Assembly (NCBI RefSeq): GCF_001613205.1
Contig: NZ_BDBX01000032.1
Span: 1 to 64,000 of the forward strand
DNA: 64,000 bases
Direction: 5' to 3'
Source of the DNA: Nocardia sienata NBRC 100364
GTDB taxonomy: Bacteria; Actinomycetota; Actinomycetes; Mycobacteriales; Mycobacteriaceae
In this document: positions 57,019 to 64,000 of the stretch, in pieces
Layout: each line of letters starts with the position of its first letter
Numbering within the stretch: position 1 is the first letter of the stretch
Translations under genes and position numbers: made by a program
The notes under the pieces: model-generated
The model's database searches: none
Seen by the model: the letters and a program-made list of their open reading frames with translations, nothing else
What the model was told of the DNA's origin: nothing

Positions 57019-57172
57019 TCTTCAATTCGTCACCGAGTGCCGCGGCTTCGTCCGGCGTGAGTTCTACGACCAGACGCCCGCCACCCTCGAGTGGGACCCG
57101 CATGACGATCCCACGGCCTTCCTTGGTTGCCTCGAGGGGACCGTCCCCGGTACGGGGCTTCATGGCCGCCAT
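57005..57172 (-). CDS. DUF3117 small protein, Rv1211-like (55 aa)
   Basis: Highly conserved actinobacterial microprotein with the invariant start MAAMKPRTGDGPLEATKEGR, then GIVMRVPLEGGGRLVVELTP and the helix DEAAALGDELKSV. The function is unknown. The ATG at 57172 has GGAGGGAGC upstream and matches the family start exactly. It is linked to tagA upstream and the rRNA methyltransferase downstream. Confidence 0.9.
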   Translation of the reverse strand: MAAMKPRTGDGPLEATKEGRGIVMRVPLEGGGRLVVELTPDEAAALGDELKSVTG

Positions 57173-57330
57173 CCTCTGCTCCCTCCAGATCTGCGCTGTA
57201 TGCTGCGCACTTGCTCGGAACTCCGGTTGTCGCCAACCGGGCGGTCCGCCGGCTGAGACGACGGACCGCACTCGGTCCATTCTTCCCTATCGCATGAGAT
57301 GACGGACACTCGACGTCCAAATGTGATCGG

Positions 57331-57912
57331 TCAGCCGACCGCGGTGTGCCGGGTATCGACCCAGCATTCGGCCAAATGATCGTCGACCATACCGGTGGCC
57401 TGCATCAGCGCGTACGCGGTGGTCGGCCCGACGAAACGGAAACCGCGCCGCTTCAATTCTTTTGCCAAGGCGACGGATTCGGGTGTCGTCGCCGGAATAT
57501 CGGGCAATGCGCGCGGACGCGGTCGCGACGGCGGGGCGAAGGACCACAGCAATTCGTCGAGTCCGATATCGAGTTCCCGCGCGACTTTCGCGTTGGCGAT
57601 ACACGCGTCTATTTTCGCGCGATTGCGCACAATGCCGGCATCGGTGAGCAGGCGTTCGCGATCCGCGTCACCGAACTCTGCCACTCGGTCAATGGAGAAT
57701 CCCGCGAACGCCGCCCGGAACGCGGGCCGTTTGCGCAGGATCGTGATCCACGCCAGGCCCGACTGGAAAGCCTCCAGGCACAGCCGCTCGAACAGGGCGT
57801 CGTCGCCGTGCAGCGGGCGGCCCCACTCCTGGTCGTGGTAGTCGCGGTAGAGCTGCGAATCCACCGACCACGGGCACCGGACCAGCGTGTCGGTCGTCAC
57901 GGACCCGGTCAC
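57331..57912 (-). CDS. tagA: DNA-3-methyladenine glycosylase I TagA (193 aa)
   Basis: Base-excision glycosylase removing 3-methyladenine. The N-terminal motif CPWSVDSQLYRDYHDQEWG supplies the first zinc Cys and the HDxEWG signature; LFERLCLEAFQSGLAWITIL and the FRAAFAGFS helix form the catalytic core. The C-terminal zinc site is in FVGPTTAYALMQATGMVDDH. The GTG at 57912 overlaps the DivIVA-like gene's TGA by 4 nt. Confidence 0.93.
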   Translation of the reverse strand: MTGSVTTDTLVRCPWSVDSQLYRDYHDQEWGRPLHGDDALFERLCLEAFQSGLAWITILRKRPAFRAAFAGFSIDRVAEFGDADRERLLTDAGIVRNRAKIDACIANAKVARELDIGLDELLWSFAPPSRPRPRALPDIPATTPESVALAKELKRRGFRFVGPTTAYALMQATGMVDDHLAECWVDTRHTAVG

Positions 57913-58229
57913 GGCTGCTGCGGACCGTGCTGCGAGGCGGCACCGGCCGCGCGGGCCTCGGCGAGCTGACCCTGCAACTCGTCGATCCGGGCGGCCAGCC
58001 GGGCCAGCGCCCAGTCGACCTCGCCGGCCTTGTACCCGCGAACCACCTGCTGGAAGCGCAGCGCCCGCACATCCGCGCCGCTGATGCCCTCCACCGGTAG
58101 CACCGTCGCCGTGGTCCCCTCGGGGAGCGGACCCAGCTCCTCCGACCGCCCGAACAGGGCACTGGCCAGGAGGAACAGGACTGCGGCCACCAAACCGACG
58201 ATCACGACGTACAGCAGCAGGGTGAGCAT
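57909..58229 (-). CDS. DivIVA-domain membrane protein, Rv1209-like (106 aa)
   Basis: One N-terminal transmembrane helix (TLLLYVVIVGLVAAVLFLLA) is followed by a short DivIVA-like region: ISGADVRALRFQQVVRGYKA, then GEVDWALARLAARIDELQGQ, a coiled coil. DivIVA domains sense membrane curvature at poles and septa. Next to gpgS in M. tuberculosis but at the far end of the inverted block here. TAGACT lies 6 nt before the ATG. Confidence 0.85.
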   Translation of the reverse strand: MLTLLLYVVIVGLVAAVLFLLASALFGRSEELGPLPEGTTATVLPVEGISGADVRALRFQQVVRGYKAGEVDWALARLAARIDELQGQLAEARAAGAASQHGPQQP

Positions 58230-58235
58230 GGATCG

Positions 58236-58241
58236 AGTCTA
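58236..58241 (-). promoter_or_regulatory. -10 element for the DivIVA-tagA operon (leaderless)
   Basis: On the minus strand TAGACT, then 6 nt, then ATG at 58229, in the gap between the divIVA-like start and the end of mrp transcription. Confidence 0.55.
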
Positions 58242-58248
58242 TGTGCGC

Positions 58249-59385
58249 TCAGAGATGACGGGTGGTGTCGATACCCAGCGACATACCGGCCAGGCCGCGC
58301 CGGCGGATCGCGAGCTTGTCCGCCACCGCCCGCAGGGCCACCGCCGACGGGTTCTCCGGGTCCTTCAACACGATGGGCGTGCCCTCGTCACCGGCTTCGC
58401 GCAGCGCCTGTTCGATCGGGATCTGACCCAGCAGCGGCACCTCCGCGCCCACCGCCCGGGTGAGACGGTCGGCCACCGCCTGACCGCCACCGGACCCGTA
58501 CAGATCCATCCGGGTGCCGTCGGGCAGGTCCAACCAGGACATGTTCTCCACCACACCGGCGATCCGCTGCCTGGTCTGCAGCGCGATGGCGCCGGCGCGC
58601 TCGGCGACCTCGGCGGCTGCGATCTGCGGGGTGGTGACGACCAGGATCTCGGCGTTCGGGATCAGCTGAGCGATGGAGATCGCCACATCGCCGGTGCCGG
58701 GCGGCAGATCCAGCAGCAGGACGTCCAGATCGCCCCAGAACACATCGGCGAGGAACTGCTGCAGGGCCCGGTGCAGCATGGGACCGCGCCACACCACCGG
58801 GGTGTTGCCCTGGGTGAACTGTGCGATCGAGATCATCTTCACGTCGTGCGCGACCGGCGGCATGATCATCCGCTCGACCTGGGTCGGCCGGGCGCTGGTA
58901 CCGAGCATGCGCGGGATCGAGTGGCCGTAGATATCGGCGTCGAGGACCCCTACAGACAGGCCGCGGTCGGCGAGCGCCGCCGCCAGGTTGACCGTCACAC
59001 TGGATTTACCGACGCCGCCCTTCCCGGAGGCCACCGCGTACACACGGGTCAGCGAACCGGGCTGGGCGAAGGGGATGACCGGCTCGGCGGAATCGCCGCG
59101 CAGCTGCTTGCGCAGTTCGGTGCGCTGCTCGTCGCTCATCACATCGAGATCGACCGAGACCGCGCCCACACCGGGGACATCGGCGACCGCGGTACTGACC
59201 CGCTGGGTGATCTCGGTACGCAACGGGCAGCCGGCGGTGGTCAGGTAGACCTCGACGTGCACATTGCCGTCCGGTTCGATCCGGATGCTCTTCACCATGC
59301 CCAGTTCGGTGATCGGTTTGCGGATCTCCGGGTCGTCGACCTTCGCGAGAGCGCCCCGCACCTCCGCTTCCGTTACCACTGGCAT
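58249..59385 (-). CDS. mrp: Fe-S cluster carrier ATPase Mrp/ApbC (378 aa)
   Basis: P-loop ATPase that carries Fe-S clusters to targets. The N-terminal DUF59/MIP18 domain (VRGALAKVDDPEIRKPITEL) is joined to the ATPase with the deviant Walker A ASGKGGVGKSSVTVNLAAAL, switch DLLLLDLPPGTGDVAISIAQ and VVTTPQIAAAEVAERAG. The usual C-terminal CxxC of other Mrp proteins is not seen; the corresponding region reads VVENMSWLDLPDG, so cluster binding may differ. TACCAT lies 7 nt before the ATG. Confidence 0.93.
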   Translation of the reverse strand: MPVVTEAEVRGALAKVDDPEIRKPITELGMVKSIRIEPDGNVHVEVYLTTAGCPLRTEITQRVSTAVADVPGVGAVSVDLDVMSDEQRTELRKQLRGDSAEPVIPFAQPGSLTRVYAVASGKGGVGKSSVTVNLAAALADRGLSVGVLDADIYGHSIPRMLGTSARPTQVERMIMPPVAHDVKMISIAQFTQGNTPVVWRGPMLHRALQQFLADVFWGDLDVLLLDLPPGTGDVAISIAQLIPNAEILVVTTPQIAAAEVAERAGAIALQTRQRIAGVVENMSWLDLPDGTRMDLYGSGGGQAVADRLTRAVGAEVPLLGQIPIEQALREAGDEGTPIVLKDPENPSAVALRAVADKLAIRRRGLAGMSLGIDTTRHL

Positions 59386-59392
59386 GTTGCCG

Positions 59393-59398
59393 ATGGTA
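59393..59398 (-). promoter_or_regulatory. -10 element for mrp (leaderless)
   Basis: On the minus strand TACCAT, then 7 nt, then ATG at 59385, just after the transglycosylase stop. Confidence 0.5.
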
Positions 59399-59404
59399 GT
59401 GCGG

Positions 59405-60259
59405 TCAGATCTTGGGCAGTTCCGCGGGCCGCGGTGCGATACCCGTCTGGTACGACTGCTCCCAGGCCATCACGTTCGCCACGTAGGCCATCGAGTTGTT
59501 GTAGCGCAGGATCGCCCTGGTCTGCTGGGCGGGATCGCTCATGTCCAGGCCACCGGAGCACAGGTACTTGCCGGCGGTCAGCGTGGCGTCGTAGTAGTTC
59601 TGCGGGTCGGAGATGCCGTCGCGGTTGCCGTCGGCGGCGAAACTGGTCCAGGTCTCCGGGAGGAACTGCATGGGGCCGACCGCGCGGTCGTAGCCGCTGA
59701 AGCCGTCCAGCGCGCCGCCGTCGGAATCGTGGATGACATTGTTGCCCGACAGTCTGCCGTCCAGCACGGGGCCGAACACCGGGGCCAGAGCATTACCGTC
59801 GGCATCGGCCCGGCCGTTGTTCATATGGGTGGATTCGACCCGGCCGATACCGGCGAGCATGGTCCACGGCATATTGCAGTCGGGATTCTCCTCGGCCAGG
59901 ATTTCCGCGGCGCCGATGTAGGCGGCCTCGGCGATACCGGGGATACCCGAGGCGGCCACGGGGAGATCGTTGCGGGGACGGTTCGGATCCAGCGCGACCG
60001 ATTTCACCTCGACGCGCGCCTCGGGCGACTGCTTGGCCATGGCGTGCATCGCGGTGGGGTCGACGGCGACGGCGGGTGCCGCGGGCTGCGCGGGGGCGGC
60101 GCCGAGTGCCGACACCTGCATGGCCACCGAGGCCGCGGTCGGATCGGTGACCACCGCCGCGGCGTTGGTGGCCACGACTCCGGCCGGAACCAGACCGGTG
60201 AGTGCGATCACCGAGCTACGGGAAACGGTGGCAGGTTGCTGTTTACGGTGACGCCCCAC
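59405..60259 (-). CDS. Secreted lytic transglycosylase, Rv1230c-like (284 aa)
   Basis: Peptidoglycan-cleaving enzyme of the MltB/SLT_2 type. A basic N-terminus (GRHRKQQPATVSR) and a hydrophobic segment (SSVIALTGLVPAGVVATNAA) act as signal or anchor. An Ala/Pro linker leads to the catalytic domain: WTMLAGIGRVESTHMNNGRA holds the catalytic Glu, and YDRAVGPMQFLPETWTSFAA, DPQNYYDATLTAGKYLCSGG and RAILRYNNSMAYVANVMAWE follow. Two Cys likely form a disulfide. GTG 60259 is used. A paralogue lies upstream. Confidence 0.9.
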   Translation of the reverse strand: MGRHRKQQPATVSRSSVIALTGLVPAGVVATNAAAVVTDPTAASVAMQVSALGAAPAQPAAPAVAVDPTAMHAMAKQSPEARVEVKSVALDPNRPRNDLPVAASGIPGIAEAAYIGAAEILAEENPDCNMPWTMLAGIGRVESTHMNNGRADADGNALAPVFGPVLDGRLSGNNVIHDSDGGALDGFSGYDRAVGPMQFLPETWTSFAADGNRDGISDPQNYYDATLTAGKYLCSGGLDMSDPAQQTRAILRYNNSMAYVANVMAWEQSYQTGIAPRPAELPKI

Positions 60260-60316
60260 GTACTCAAGCCCTTCATCTCAACGCACAGCCTGCGGTCACG
60301 AGTAGTTCGTTGCCGG

Positions 60317-60377
60317 TCCGTGACCTGTTGTGTCGACGATACCGCATCCGAGATCTGTTTGTTACCCCTCCGTGACC
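60317..60377 (-). repeat. Paired direct repeats upstream of the first transglycosylase
   Basis: GGTCACGGA on the minus strand occurs at 60317-60325 and 60369-60377, 52 bp apart, in the 277-bp gap between the transglycosylase genes. A GGTAACAAACAG stretch follows the distal copy. Possible regulator sites. Confidence 0.35.
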
Positions 60378-60536
60378 ATTATTTCCGCGCGGATGGGAAA
60401 GGGAAGCGGCGGCGGCGCTTCACAACTCGTACCGCGCCCCGCCCGGCCGGTGGGCCGGCCAGGCGTGCCCGGCCGATCGGCCGGCCCGCTGGTCCGGCAC
60501 GGGTGAGAGCCTTCCGTTTCGGGTGGAACCGCCTGT

Positions 60537-61952
60537 TCAGGCGGGCGGAGCAGTCTCCGGCGATGTCGCCACCGCCGCGGGTTCGGGTGCCGCCGGCGTG
60601 GTATCCGCCGGCGCGGGCGGAGCCGCAGCGGGAGCCGGGGCGAGCCCGATCGGCAGCGGGATGACGATCCCGCCCGGAAGCGTGATCGACGGCGGCACCG
60701 GCGGTGCAGGTGCAGGTGCGGGGGCGGGCGGGTTCCCGTTCTCGGCGGGCGCCGGTTCGGCGGGTGCGGATTCGGCCGGTGCCGGTGCGGACGGGTCGCC
60801 GGGCTCCGGTACCGCCGGGTCCCCGGGCGCGGGGGCCGGAGCCACCGGACCGGTACGGCCCGCGGGCCCGTCCGGGACGACCGGAGCCGGATCGGGCAGC
60901 GCCTCGCCGACCTTCGGGGCCCCCGGAGCGGGCGGGCACAGCAGTCCGCACGGGATCGGGGGCAGGCCCGGGATCCGGATCATGGGCGCGGGCCGCGGCG
61001 TCTGCGCCGGTAGCGACGGCGGGGGCGGCGGGACCTGGTTCTCGGTCTGCGCGGCAAGCAGATCCGTTGGCCCGGGGGGGAATTCGGCCGGGGTGCTGCC
61101 CGGCGGAACGAGATCGGGGGAGATGGTGACCGGGGCGGGCCGGCCGCCGGTCCGGTAGGCCGCCGACCAGCTCAGGACATTGGCCGCATACGACATGGAG
61201 TTGTTGTAGCGCAGCACCGCTCGCAGCTCCTGTTGCGGGTCACGCAGATTCAGGCCACCCGAGCACAGATATTTCCCGGCGCCGAGCGCGGCGTCGAAGA
61301 CATTGTGCGGATCGGCACGCCCGTCGGCGTTGCCGTCCGCGGCGTAGCGAGACCAGGTGCTCGGCAGGAACTGCATGGGCCCCAGCGCCCGGACGTACCC
61401 GCCGTCGGCCGCGCGGATGACCTCGTTGCCGGGCAATGTGCCGTCCAGTGCCGGACCGAAAATGGGCGGGTTGGTGGTACCGGCGGCGTCCGTGCGGCCG
61501 TTGCTCGCGTGGCCGGATTCGATCCGGCCGATTCCGGCCAGCAGATTCCAGGTGACACCGCATCCCGGCGTCGAGGACTGCAGGGCCAGTTCGGCATTGC
61601 GATAGGCCGCGAGCACGATCTCCGGAATGCCGAGCGCGCCATTGCCCTGGGGCAGATCGATGGTCTGCAGCGGGACGATGCCGCCGAAGGGCGGGATCCC
61701 GTCGGCGGGGGCGGGACTGAGTGCGCGGAGTTTCCGGGGTGTAGAGCGTTCTACCGGCAGCATTCCGAGTGTCTGGGGCAGTGGCGCGTCCGTGGTCCCG
61801 CCGGGGTCTTCGAGGCGATCGGTATCGGCGGTGAGCCGAGCCCCGGGAGCCTCCGGGGGAGTCGACGAGAAGGTGGTGTTGGCGGCCGAACCGCTCGCTA
61901 CCAGGCCCGCCATGACCAGAGCCGACATTGCCACAGGGGTAGGTATCCGCAT
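60537..61952 (-). CDS. Secreted lytic transglycosylase with long Pro/Ala tail (471 aa)
   Basis: Paralogue of the gene at 59405-60259, with the same core: NLLAGIGRIESGHASNGRTD (catalytic Glu), YVRALGPMQFLPSTWSRYAA, DPHNVFDAALGAGKYLCSGG and RAVLRYNNSMSYAANVLSWS. A signal peptide (residues 1-25, SALVMAGLVASGSAANTT) precedes it. Beyond residue ~310 a 160-residue Pro/Ala/Glu-rich tail may thread the cell wall or hold the enzyme near the surface. ATG 61952 is chosen for GGAG 6 nt upstream and the signal peptide; an in-frame start 12 codons earlier gives a poor leader. Confidence 0.88.
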   Translation of the reverse strand: MRIPTPVAMSALVMAGLVASGSAANTTFSSTPPEAPGARLTADTDRLEDPGGTTDAPLPQTLGMLPVERSTPRKLRALSPAPADGIPPFGGIVPLQTIDLPQGNGALGIPEIVLAAYRNAELALQSSTPGCGVTWNLLAGIGRIESGHASNGRTDAAGTTNPPIFGPALDGTLPGNEVIRAADGGYVRALGPMQFLPSTWSRYAADGNADGRADPHNVFDAALGAGKYLCSGGLNLRDPQQELRAVLRYNNSMSYAANVLSWSAAYRTGGRPAPVTISPDLVPPGSTPAEFPPGPTDLLAAQTENQVPPPPPSLPAQTPRPAPMIRIPGLPPIPCGLLCPPAPGAPKVGEALPDPAPVVPDGPAGRTGPVAPAPAPGDPAVPEPGDPSAPAPAESAPAEPAPAENGNPPAPAPAPAPPVPPSITLPGGIVIPLPIGLAPAPAAAPPAPADTTPAAPEPAAVATSPETAPPA

Positions 61953-62072
61953 TCGGCTCCACCATTCCTCTATGTCACAGGTGAGCAACCGTCCCGGACA
62001 TTCCCGGACGGCGTGCTCGGGACAACGTGATCCAGGTTACCTACCGGTCAGGAGCATATTGCGGATTTCCGG

Positions 62073-62681
62073 TCATTCGTCCGCGACAGGCGATGAAACC
62101 GAGCCCGTAACCGGCTTGTGACCGGAGGTTTTCTTGCGTTTCGGCTTAGTGGACTTTTCCGGGCGCGTCGGGCCCACACCTGCCGCCGACTCGATGCGAT
62201 CCAGTGCGTCGCGGATCTCGTCCAGTTCCCGCCTCAGATAGTCGCGGGTTGCCACCTCGCCCACCGCGAGCCGCAGGGCGGCCAATTCGCGCGCCAGGAA
62301 CTCGGTGTCGGCCTTGGTCTGCGCGGCCCGTAACCGGTCCTCCTCCAGCGATACCCGGTCGCGGTTGTCCTGCCGGTTCTGCGCCAGCAGGATGAGCGGC
62401 GCGGCATAGGCGGCCTGGGTGGAGAAGGCGAGGTTCAACAGGATGAAGGGGTAGGGATCCCAGCGCAGCGCGATGAAGAAGATGTTCAACGCGATCCAGA
62501 CGATCACCACCACTGTCTGCAACGCCAGATAGCGTCCGGTGCCCAGGAACCGGGCGATGCGTTCGCTGCCGCGCGCCAACGCCTCTGCGTCCCAATCGAA
62601 CCGGAACCGGGATTCCACCGGTGTCTCCAGCCGCTGCCGGGCCGAGGCCGCCGCCCGGCTCGCGGTGCTCTTGTCCGTCAC
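62073..62681 (-). CDS. DUF1003 membrane protein (202 aa)
   Basis: Two transmembrane helices (YLALQTVVVIVWIALNIFFI; PFILLNLAFSTQAAYAAPLI) with the family motif RWDPYPFILLNLAFS between, then the soluble helix LLAQNRQDNRDRVSLEEDRL. A long coiled coil (KADTEFLARELAALRLAVGE) and a Lys-rich C-terminus follow. The function is unknown. The ATG overlaps the upstream CBS-gene TGA by 4 nt, and the two are paired in many actinobacteria. Confidence 0.87.
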   Translation of the reverse strand: MTDKSTASRAAASARQRLETPVESRFRFDWDAEALARGSERIARFLGTGRYLALQTVVVIVWIALNIFFIALRWDPYPFILLNLAFSTQAAYAAPLILLAQNRQDNRDRVSLEEDRLRAAQTKADTEFLARELAALRLAVGEVATRDYLRRELDEIRDALDRIESAAGVGPTRPEKSTKPKRKKTSGHKPVTGSVSSPVADE

Positions 62682-63958
62682 TGCCGTACACCCTCGAACA
62701 GTTGCTCGTCCTCACGCCAATCACGTGGCAGCAGATGGTCCAGTACATCGTCCACGCTCACCGCGCCCAGCAGATGGTTCTGCTCGTCGACCACCGGACC
62801 GCAGACCAGGTTGTAGCTGGCGAAATAGCGGGCCACCGCGGTGAGCGGCGCCTCCGGGCGCATGGTGGTCAGATCGGTGTCCAGGAGCCCGCCCACCAGA
62901 TGCGCGGGAGGTTCCCGAAGTAACTGCTGCAAGTGCACACAACCCAGATAGCGCCCGGTCGGCGTCGCCGTCGGCGGCCGCACCACGAAAACCATCGAGG
63001 CCAGCGCGGGTGTCAGGTCGGGGTCGCGGACCCGGGCCAGCGCTTCCGCGACGGTCGTCGACGGCGTCAGGACCACCGGTTCCGGTGTCATGAGACCACC
63101 CGCGGTGTCCGGGGAATGTTCGAGCAGGCGGCGCACCGGTTCCGATTCCTGCGGATCCATCAGCGTCAGCAGCGATTCGGCCTCGTTCTCCGGTAACCCG
63201 CCCAGCAGGTCGGCGGCGTCGTCGGGATCCATGGCCTCGAGCACATCGGCCGCCCGGCCGATATCGAGCTTGCCCAGCAACTCCAGCTGATCGTCACCGG
63301 ACAACTCCTGGACCACATCGGCGAGCCGTTCGTCGTCGAGCGCCACCGCGACCTCCAGCCGCCGCTTCTCCGGTAGCTCGCGCAACAGATGCGCGACATC
63401 GGCGGCGCGCTGACCCTCGAACTGCTCGAGCAGCGTGCTCACATCCTGACCCGGCCGACCCAGCTCGTACGGTGTGAGTCCCTGCACCCGAGCCCAGTCG
63501 ACCACGTGCACGGTGCGCCGCCGTCCGAGCCGGCGGTGCCCGCGCACCGCCACCCGCGCCACCCGCCAGTCCCGGGTGCGGGTCAGCGTCATCCCCAGAT
63601 CCACCACGTACACATCGACCCCCGCCAGATCGGGCAGATCGGGGTCGTCCACTCGTACCGCCGAGTCCACGATCTGTGCCATGGCCAGCACCTCGCCGGG
63701 ACGCTGCGCGAAACGGCGCAGGCTCACATTGCCGGTGTTGAGGTTCACCGAACCGGGTTCGACGGCGGTGACGCGCAGCATCGGGACGAAGATCCGGCGC
63801 CGGGTCGGCAACTCCACCACCAGGCCGTGGACACGCGGTTCCTGCCGGTCGTACCGGACGGCGACCACCACATCGCGAACACGACCGATAGACTCGCCGT
63901 CCGGCCCCAGCACCGCCAGGCCGGTCAGCCTGGCGATATACACCCTGGTAGCTGCCAT
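62678..63958 (-). CDS. PRC-barrel/MgtE_N/CBS-domain protein, Rv1232c-like (426 aa)
   Basis: Soluble protein with three parts. The N-terminal PRC-barrel-like domain has VLGPDGESIGRVRDVVVAVR. An MgtE_N superhelix around 190-280 (AADVAHLLRELPEKRRLEVA, then ADVLEAMDPDDAADLLGGLP) senses Mg2+ in MgtE channels. A CBS pair at ~290-420 has TPEPVVLTPSTTVAEALARV and a second copy. The MgtE transmembrane channel is absent, so this is a stand-alone sensor. Its coupled partner, DUF1003, could be the membrane effector. The TAGCCT -10 lies 7 nt before the ATG. Confidence 0.9.
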   Translation of the reverse strand: MAATRVYIARLTGLAVLGPDGESIGRVRDVVVAVRYDRQEPRVHGLVVELPTRRRIFVPMLRVTAVEPGSVNLNTGNVSLRRFAQRPGEVLAMAQIVDSAVRVDDPDLPDLAGVDVYVVDLGMTLTRTRDWRVARVAVRGHRRLGRRRTVHVVDWARVQGLTPYELGRPGQDVSTLLEQFEGQRAADVAHLLRELPEKRRLEVAVALDDERLADVVQELSGDDQLELLGKLDIGRAADVLEAMDPDDAADLLGGLPENEAESLLTLMDPQESEPVRRLLEHSPDTAGGLMTPEPVVLTPSTTVAEALARVRDPDLTPALASMVFVVRPPTATPTGRYLGCVHLQQLLREPPAHLVGGLLDTDLTTMRPEAPLTAVARYFASYNLVCGPVVDEQNHLLGAVSVDDVLDHLLPRDWREDEQLFEGVRQ

Positions 63959-63965
63959 GGGTGTC

Positions 63966-63971
63966 AGGCTA
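63966..63971 (-). promoter_or_regulatory. -10 element for the CBS-DUF1003 operon (leaderless)
   Basis: On the minus strand TAGCCT, then 7 nt, then ATG at 63958. Confidence 0.55.
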
Positions 63972-64000
63972 GATGTTCCGGGGCCGGACCGGGCCGACCC

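Noticed and set aside
60260..60536. Possible ydaO/c-di-AMP riboswitch upstream of the transglycosylase
   Set aside because: These riboswitches often precede actinobacterial wall hydrolases, but the conserved GAACC and GGGGAACC-type core elements are not present on the minus strand.

Overview
The window is high-GC actinobacterial chromosome from a mycolic-acid bacterium (order Mycobacteriales), most likely Nocardia or a close relative. The call rests on gene content and order: mshB (mycothiol), fbiC (F420), pimE (PIM mannosylation), gpgS, an lpqW-like lipoprotein, fdxC-dapC, dapD-dapE, folP2-gpgS and sigE-rseA-htrA-tatB lie in an order close to Mycobacterium tuberculosis Rv1159-Rv1232c. Almost everything is chromosomal core. 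The one clear accessory stretch is 35.2-37.9 kb.

Layout. 0-12 kb: small redox and stress genes (PPOX/F420-type enzymes, SRPBCC, nitronate monooxygenase, DinB-like protein), a MoxR-like AAA/VWA pair, TerD, a divergent MarR/MFS pair with a clear shared operator, a protein made of two copies of an unnamed domain, and a Tat-exported DUF1906 hydrolase. 12-19 kb: mshB and an lpqW-like gene (4-nt overlap), typA, a 58-residue Lys/Cys-rich microprotein, phhB and pimE. 19-23 kb: a secreted protein of unknown function, a striking small protein with serine at every third residue, and two PH-domain membrane proteins. 23-31 kb: fbiC, fdxC, dapC and the proline-catabolic pair rocA-prodh. 30-35 kb: two MpaB/DUF2236 paralogues flanking a TetR gene, fadD36, and a third PPOX gene. 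35.2-37.9 kb: mobile island with a decayed TnpB inside a pair of terminal inverted repeats, a transposase tail and an intact IS110-type recombinase. 38-43 kb: dapD/dapE, two LOG-family genes, folP2-gpgS. 43-58 kb: the block from tatB to the DivIVA-like gene, inverted as a unit relative to M. tuberculosis. It holds the SigE stress circuit, an O-methyltransferase, a TetR-controlled ABC exporter and the glgC/glgM glycogen pair. 58-64 kb: mrp, two secreted transglycosylases, a DUF1003 protein and a PRC/MgtE_N/CBS protein.

Regulation. Twenty start codons have a TAnnnT-like -10 hexamer 5-8 nt upstream and usually no Shine-Dalgarno, which points to leaderless transcripts. Several operators can be read directly: a 29-bp palindrome between MarR and MFS, a 36-bp palindrome over the TetR start at 49.6 kb, and an ECF-type GGAAC-N18-CGTT promoter before sigE. 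No rRNA, tRNA or CRISPR array was seen.

Best candidates for something new: the 24-serine S-x-x protein (20.5 kb), the HTH/Rossmann-like sensor regulator at the inversion breakpoint (44.2-45.05 kb), the inverted-repeat element carrying a shrunken TnpB (35.2-36.2 kb), and the Lys/Cys microprotein (17.3 kb).
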